Notes under the pieces: model-generated
The model's input: the letters and a program-made list of their open reading frames with translations, nothing else
What the model was told of the DNA's origin: nothing
The model's database searches: none
Shown here: positions 22,689 through 25,941 of the stretch, one piece after another
How the letters are laid out: every line of letters begins with the position of its first letter
Position numbering within the stretch: the first letter of the stretch is position 1
Assembly (NCBI GenBank): GCA_964595655.1
Contig: CAZQQV010000018.1
Location: 1 to 25,941 of the forward strand
Length of the DNA: 25,941 bases
Direction of reading: 5' to 3'
Source: Caldimicrobium sp964595655
Lineage (GTDB): Bacteria; Desulfobacterota; Thermodesulfobacteria; Thermodesulfobacteriales; Thermodesulfobacteriaceae
Translations under genes and position numbers: made by a program

Positions 22689-22717
22689 ATAATAATTCAA
22701 ATTTCTTTTTACGTCAA
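22689..22717 (-). promoter_or_regulatory. Candidate sigma-70-type promoter of the fliL operon
   Basis: On the minus strand TTGACG (22717-22712) and TATTAT (22694-22689) are 17 bases apart, in the gap before fliL, leaving a leader of about 50 bases. A shifted TATAAT begins 3 bases further on but would give a 20-base spacer. The -35 lies inside one copy of a 14-base direct repeat, which could therefore be an operator. Confidence 0.5.
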
Positions 22718-22754
22718 AGTTTTGACTTAAGAGATTTTATCGTCAAAGTTTTGA
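22712..22754. repeat. Two exact 14-base direct repeats flanking the ogt stop
   Basis: CGTCAAAGTTTTGA occurs at 22712-22725 and again at 22741-22754, 29 bases apart. Each copy contains the palindrome TCAAA-NN-TTTGA. One copy is in the last codons of the ogt gene, the other is just beyond its stop and overlaps the -35 of the candidate fliL promoter. The arrangement fits either a paired operator on one face of the helix or a small duplication of the gene end. Confidence 0.7.
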
Positions 22755-23269
22755 TGGTATTCCCAGTAAAGAAGGAACCATTTAAGAAGAGCACCCTGAG
22801 AGAACCCTGAAAGCCCCCTTTGGGAGATTACTCTGTGACAGGGATAAAGAAGGGGAAGGGGATTTCGTGCAAGGATTTGTCCAACTGCCCTTTGACCCTT
22901 CGGAAGGCAAGCCTTTTTGGCAAGCTCAGAGTAAGTTATAATTTTACCAAAGGGAATTTCTCTAAGAAGTTCAATGACTTTCTGAGAGGTTGGTTTTAGG
23001 CTTAAACGATGGGGCAAATCTAAAAAGGGCTTTTTTCCCTTAAAAAATGCATTTATCTCCTTTAAAAACTCTCTAAAATAAACTTCAAGAGAAGGATGGG
23101 GAATGAAAATTTCTTTCTTGGGGTATTCCGCATAAAAACGAAAATTTAGTTTAACAAGTTCAAAGGAAGAATTGAAAGACAATTCAAATTCAAAGGGAAA
23201 GATTTTTAAGTATCCCTTTAAAAGCTTAGGGTTTTCCAATTTTCTTTTTTGGGAGGGGAAGATATTCAA
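22727..23269 (-). CDS. ogt: Methylated-DNA--protein-cysteine methyltransferase (Ogt/MGMT)
   Basis: This suicide repair protein would move alkyl groups from O6-alkylguanine (and O4-alkylthymine) to its own cysteine. The C-terminal domain has the helix-turn-helix region IPFGKIITYSELAKKA, the arginine-finger region GQRAVGQILARNPLPLLY and the active-site PCHRV with C144, followed by GLSGFSQGALLKWFL. The N-terminal domain (about 20-85) is weakly conserved, as usual. The start is uncertain: the longest frame uses TTG at 23269 and overlaps the SDH protease gene by 44 bases; a TTG at 23239 would shorten the overlap and still include the whole domain. Neither has a clear ribosome site, so translational coupling is likely. 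Confidence 0.92.
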   Translation of the reverse strand: MNIFPSQKRKLENPKLLKGYLKIFPFEFELSFNSSFELVKLNFRFYAEYPKKEIFIPHPSLEVYFREFLKEINAFFKGKKPFLDLPHRLSLKPTSQKVIELLREIPFGKIITYSELAKKACLPKGQRAVGQILARNPLPLLYPCHRVISQRGLSGFSQGALLKWFLLYWEYHQNFDDKIS

Positions 23270-24050
23270 CGGAGGGGGTGGCTCTTGTGGGTTGGGGAAA
23301 GAGTTTCATAAGCTGATAGATTTCAACGGGCATATCACTTCTTACAGGAAGACCAAGTTTTTTGGCCTCTTCAAAAGTGATGGGGTGGTCATGGGTGAAA
23401 TAACCTTGAGATAAAATTTCTGCAAGTTCTTCAATTTTTTCAGGGGGATAGCGATCATTGAGAATGAGTTTTAGGTTTTCCTTCATCTGTTTTAGAGCCA
23501 TCTCGGCAATATCAGCAAGAATGAGGGTTTTGTCCTCAATCTTTTCAAGGGGTTTTTTCTTAGTAAGTCTTAAAATGGAGGCTGCAGGATAGCCTTCAAT
23601 TTGTGGGTCAACAGGCCCAAGAACGGCATGTTCATCCATAACAATTTCATCGCAGGCAAGGGCAATGAGAGTTCCTCCACTCATGGCGTAATGAGGAACA
23701 AAGGCTGTGACTTTGGCAGGATGCTTCTTTATGGCAAGGGCAATCTGGAGAGCTGCAAGCACAAGCCCACCTGGGGTGTGCAAAATGATATCAATGGGCA
23801 CATCCTTGTCTGTTAAATGAATGGCCCTTATAACTTCCTCAGAGTCATTAATATCTATATAGCGCATAATGGGAAATCCAAAAAAACTCATTGTTTCTTG
23901 CCTGTGAACAAGAAGAATTACCCTTGAGCCCCTTTTTTCCTCTATTTTTTCTATGAGTTTTTGTCTTGCCATTTCAAGAAATTTTTGTCTGAGAAAGGGT
24001 TGCATGGCAAGGGCAAAAAAGATTAGCCAGAAGAGTTCAAAGCCTGTCAT
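23226..24050 (-). CDS. Membrane-anchored ClpP-fold serine protease, SDH/SppA-like
   Basis: The 274-residue protein belongs to the ClpP/crotonase-fold peptidases of the SDH proteinase (PF01972) type, related to SppA. An N-terminal membrane helix (about 3-20) is followed by a Lys/Glu-rich helix and the protease domain. Conserved parts are IDIILHTPGGLVLAALQIAL, the probable nucleophile S124 in PHYAMSGGTLIALACDEIVM, and HAVLGPVDPQI. The general base is probably a lysine at about 165-175, as in SppA, but I cannot pick it by eye. Family members include signal-peptide peptidases and archaeal membrane proteases that cut stomatin-like proteins. It lies between a rhomboid protease and ogt, suggesting a role in membrane-protein quality control. 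The ATG at 24050 has GGAGGCG nearby. Confidence 0.85.
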   Translation of the reverse strand: MTGFELFWLIFFALAMQPFLRQKFLEMARQKLIEKIEEKRGSRVILLVHRQETMSFFGFPIMRYIDINDSEEVIRAIHLTDKDVPIDIILHTPGGLVLAALQIALAIKKHPAKVTAFVPHYAMSGGTLIALACDEIVMDEHAVLGPVDPQIEGYPAASILRLTKKKPLEKIEDKTLILADIAEMALKQMKENLKLILNDRYPPEKIEELAEILSQGYFTHDHPITFEEAKKLGLPVRSDMPVEIYQLMKLFPQPTRATPSVEYLPLPKKKIGKP

Positions 24051-24061
24051 AAACGCCTCCT

Positions 24062-24805
24062 TTATTTGAGTCTATCTAAGTCAAAGAGGGAGCCAAAAAC
24101 GCCATATTCATCCCTATAATAGCGACATCTCTTTTTGCAGAAAAATTTATAAGTCAAAGCTCCAGCAAGAAAACCGCCAAGATGGGCAAACCAGGCAATG
24201 CCTCCCACATCGCCAGGTAAGGCAAGAGAAAATAGCCCACTATAAAACTGTATTAAAAACCACACCCCAAGATACAAAAAGGCAGGAACCTCTACAAAGA
24301 AGGGAATGAAAAGAATGGGAATTAGAACCAAAATTCTTGCAAGGGGATACATCATAAAATAGGCTCCCATAACTGCAGAGATGGCTCCACTTGCTCCCAC
24401 AAGGGGTATTGTTGAATCGTGATAAATAAAGGAGTGAAAAAGGGTAGCAAGAATTCCTGTTGTCAGATAAAAAAGCAGGAATCTAAAGGATCCCAAGCGA
24501 TCCTCCACATTATCACCAAAAATCCAGAGGGTCCACATGTTTCCTATTAAGTGAAGCCAGCCTCCGTGCAGGAAAAGATGGGTAATTAAAGAGAGATAGG
24601 AAATTAAGGGATGATGCCCTGTAAGAACGGCAAAATAATCATCAAAAAATCTTGCTGGAACAAAGCCCCAGGTCAGGAAAAAAAGATGCCTTTCCTCTTG
24701 GCTAAGGGAGACTTCATATAAAAAAACTAAAATATTTATAATTATTAAGCTCCAGGTAATAATGGGGGGTTTTCTTCGAGGATTTAGATCCTGAAGGGGT
24801 ATCAT
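24062..24805 (-). CDS. Rhomboid-family intramembrane serine protease
   Basis: The 247-residue polytopic protein has about six to seven membrane helices and the rhomboid catalytic dyad S139 in LVGASGAISAVMGAY and H208 in WFAHLGGFLAGAL. The oxyanion-region motif HLFLHGGWLHLIGNMWTLW (about 76-94) with H80 and N89 and the GDNVEDRLGSFRFLLFY loop are conserved. It should cut transmembrane substrates within the bilayer. The cytoplasmic C-terminus is short and aromatic/charged with two cysteines (CKKRCRYYRDEYG). Its ATG at 24805 overlaps the upstream HAD gene stop by 4 bases. The substrate is unknown; the neighbouring SDH protease may act in the same clean-up pathway. Confidence 0.95.
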   Translation of the reverse strand: MIPLQDLNPRRKPPIITWSLIIINILVFLYEVSLSQEERHLFFLTWGFVPARFFDDYFAVLTGHHPLISYLSLITHLFLHGGWLHLIGNMWTLWIFGDNVEDRLGSFRFLLFYLTTGILATLFHSFIYHDSTIPLVGASGAISAVMGAYFMMYPLARILVLIPILFIPFFVEVPAFLYLGVWFLIQFYSGLFSLALPGDVGGIAWFAHLGGFLAGALTYKFFCKKRCRYYRDEYGVFGSLFDLDRLK

Positions 24806-25818
24806 CCGAGGGCTCCTATAAGTTCTCCGCGCACCTTCTTTCTAAAGGCCTCACTTTTTTCAACAAGCCTTGAAAACTCATCTTTTGAAGAGGGAACTAA
24901 AGAAAATTCATACCCCTCATTAAGGGTTTTCTTGTGGGCCTTAAGCTTTTCCCTCCCTCCCTCAAGAAAAAGCTTGATCAATTCTTCAAAAAGATAGGCC
25001 TCCTTGGAAAGGGCATAAAATTCGGCGCTTCTTAAGGCATAGCGATTTCCATTAAAAGAGAGACTAACTCCCTCTTCTTTTCTTAAAAGTTCTAAGGCCT
25101 GGACATCTGTTATGCTATCTCCACAGTAAAAACCCTGAGAAAGAGGTTCTCCCAATTCCTGAGAAATTTTTTCACAGGCCTTGGCCTTCTCAGTCCCCCC
25201 GATGGGATTAACCTCCCTTAAAAAAACTCCACAATCCAAGTTCCAAATAGTTTCAAAAAAGATTTCTTCAAGTCTATCAAGAATCCTTCTTAAATTAGAA
25301 GGAAGGTCTTCAGGCCTTGAGGCCTCTTTTGGAAGCTCAATGGGCGGATAGTTTAAAATTTCCTCATAAAGCTTTTGGAGAAGGGCTTTTTCTCCCTGAG
25401 AGAGCTTTACTTTGTCAAGGTCAACCTCTGTGCAAAAAATCTGAGACATAGGAAAACCAATTTTTTTCGATAGGGCAGAAAGATAGGGCTTGTAACTTGT
25501 GCTAATAATAAAGGTAGGAAGAATTTTATTAAGTTTTGGAAGCACCCTTTCCACACCTGGCAATAAAATAAGAGTCTTTTCTGAGAATTCTTCAAGAAGC
25601 TTGTTTGTCCCTCCAAAGAGTCTGAGAAAGGGAAGAATGAGTTTTAGGGTATCTCCAGCTTTATAGCCTGGTTTTTTCTTTATATCTGCAAGATAATCGT
25701 CAAAGCGAGAAATTTGGGTAAAAAAGTATTCTCCCTTTGGGAGAAGATGAGCGGTAAATTCAAAGGCATTATCATTTAGAGTTATAGGACCCTCACAATC
25801 AAAGGCTACAAAAGGCAT
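24802..25818 (-). CDS. HAD-superfamily phosphatase-like protein (EhaR-type)
   Basis: The 338-residue protein has the four HAD motifs in unusual form: motif I FDCEGPIT (nucleophile D7, but E9 where most phosphatases have Asp), motif II Ser/Thr in FIISTSYKPYL (S106/T107), motif III K211 in GGTEKAKACEKI, and motif IV GDSITDVQAL (D234, D238). SFNGNRYAL near 254-262 is a further landmark. A long insertion between motifs II and III (about 125-205) would form the cap. From memory this pattern resembles archaeal HAD proteins annotated EhaR; here no hydrogenase genes are nearby, so function is open. The ATG at 25818 has no Shine-Dalgarno and lies only 7 bases after a consensus -10 box. Confidence 0.75.
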   Translation of the reverse strand: MPFVAFDCEGPITLNDNAFEFTAHLLPKGEYFFTQISRFDDYLADIKKKPGYKAGDTLKLILPFLRLFGGTNKLLEEFSEKTLILLPGVERVLPKLNKILPTFIISTSYKPYLSALSKKIGFPMSQIFCTEVDLDKVKLSQGEKALLQKLYEEILNYPPIELPKEASRPEDLPSNLRRILDRLEEIFFETIWNLDCGVFLREVNPIGGTEKAKACEKISQELGEPLSQGFYCGDSITDVQALELLRKEEGVSLSFNGNRYALRSAEFYALSKEAYLFEELIKLFLEGGREKLKAHKKTLNEGYEFSLVPSSKDEFSRLVEKSEAFRKKVRGELIGALG

Positions 25819-25825
25819 ATTTTGA

Positions 25826-25853
25826 ATTATATCTTGTTCTTATTTTTAAGCAA
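25826..25853 (-). promoter_or_regulatory. Promoter positioned for a leaderless HAD-rhomboid-SDH-ogt mRNA
   Basis: TTGCTT (25853-25848) and a perfect TATAAT (25831-25826) are 16 bases apart on the minus strand. Only 7 bases (TCAAAAT) separate the -10 box from the ATG at 25818, so transcription would begin at or next to the start codon. A TTGACT further upstream is 26 bases from the -10 and is too far. Confidence 0.6.
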
Positions 25854-25941
25854 GATGAGTCAAGGAAAATATTGTAATGATTGAGAATTTCTAAAAATCT
25901 AAGCTTTTAACATTGCTTTAATATTTCTTTAAAATTTTTTT

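Noticed and set aside
25858..25863. TTGACT as the -35 box for the HAD gene
   Set aside because: It is 26 bases from the TATAAT; TTGCTT at 25853-25848 with a 16-base spacer is a better partner.

Overview
The window is an AT-rich bacterial segment (I estimate high-30s % G+C, not computed) packed with protein genes; I see no rRNA, tRNA, CRISPR array, insertion sequence or phage gene. Proteins rich in Lys, Glu and Ile, the heavy use of AGA/AGG for arginine and the mix of families suggest a motile, Gram-negative-type thermophile. My best guess is a low-GC Thermodesulfobacteriota relative (Thermodesulfobacterium/Caldimicrobium type). That is an inference from protein style and gene order, not a database result.

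Layout from left to right. (1) 1-1242, minus strand: a GT4 glycosyltransferase followed by the first 61 codons of a glycogen-debranching-type protein cut by the window edge. (2) 1417-5388, plus strand: M18 aminopeptidase, tRNA m1A58 methyltransferase, a YbeY-PdxJ fusion and a metallo-beta-lactamase-fold hydrolase, tightly spaced behind one candidate promoter. (3) 5385-7790, minus: a D-Ala-D-Ala carboxypeptidase with a lysine-rich tail, then UDP-glucose dehydrogenase, behind a good sigma-70-type promoter. The last gene overlaps region 2 tail to tail by 4 bases. (4) 7897-22633, minus: an almost gapless run of 20 genes reading fliL-fliM-fliN-fliO-fliP-fliQ-fliR-flhB-flhA-flhF-flhG-fliA-cheY, then five less familiar genes (FliL-like, SwrB/DUF2802-like, FliK-like, a free pyruvate-kinase C-domain protein, a second CheY-like receiver), then cheB-cheR. 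(5) 22727-25818, minus: a HAD phosphatase that appears to be translated from a leaderless mRNA, a rhomboid protease, a membrane-anchored ClpP-fold (SDH) protease and an Ogt-type DNA repair methyltransferase.

Region 4 encodes the C-ring (FliM, FliN), the export gate (FliO/P/Q/R, FlhB, FlhA), the placement/number pair (FlhF, FlhG), the flagellar sigma factor, the switch signal CheY and the adaptation enzymes CheB and CheR. No CheA, CheW, receptor, rod, hook or flagellin gene is present, so these must lie elsewhere. Regions 1 and 3 carry sugar-polymer and envelope functions, region 2 RNA maturation, vitamin B6 and peptide turnover, region 5 membrane proteolysis and DNA repair.

The most interesting points are the in-frame YbeY-PdxJ fusion with a strong internal ribosome binding site; an FlhF whose G3 and G4 GTPase motifs have decayed beside an FlhG that lacks the N-terminal activator segment; and the five-gene accessory block inserted between cheY and cheB, containing a second FliL-like protein and an orphan pyruvate-kinase C-domain.
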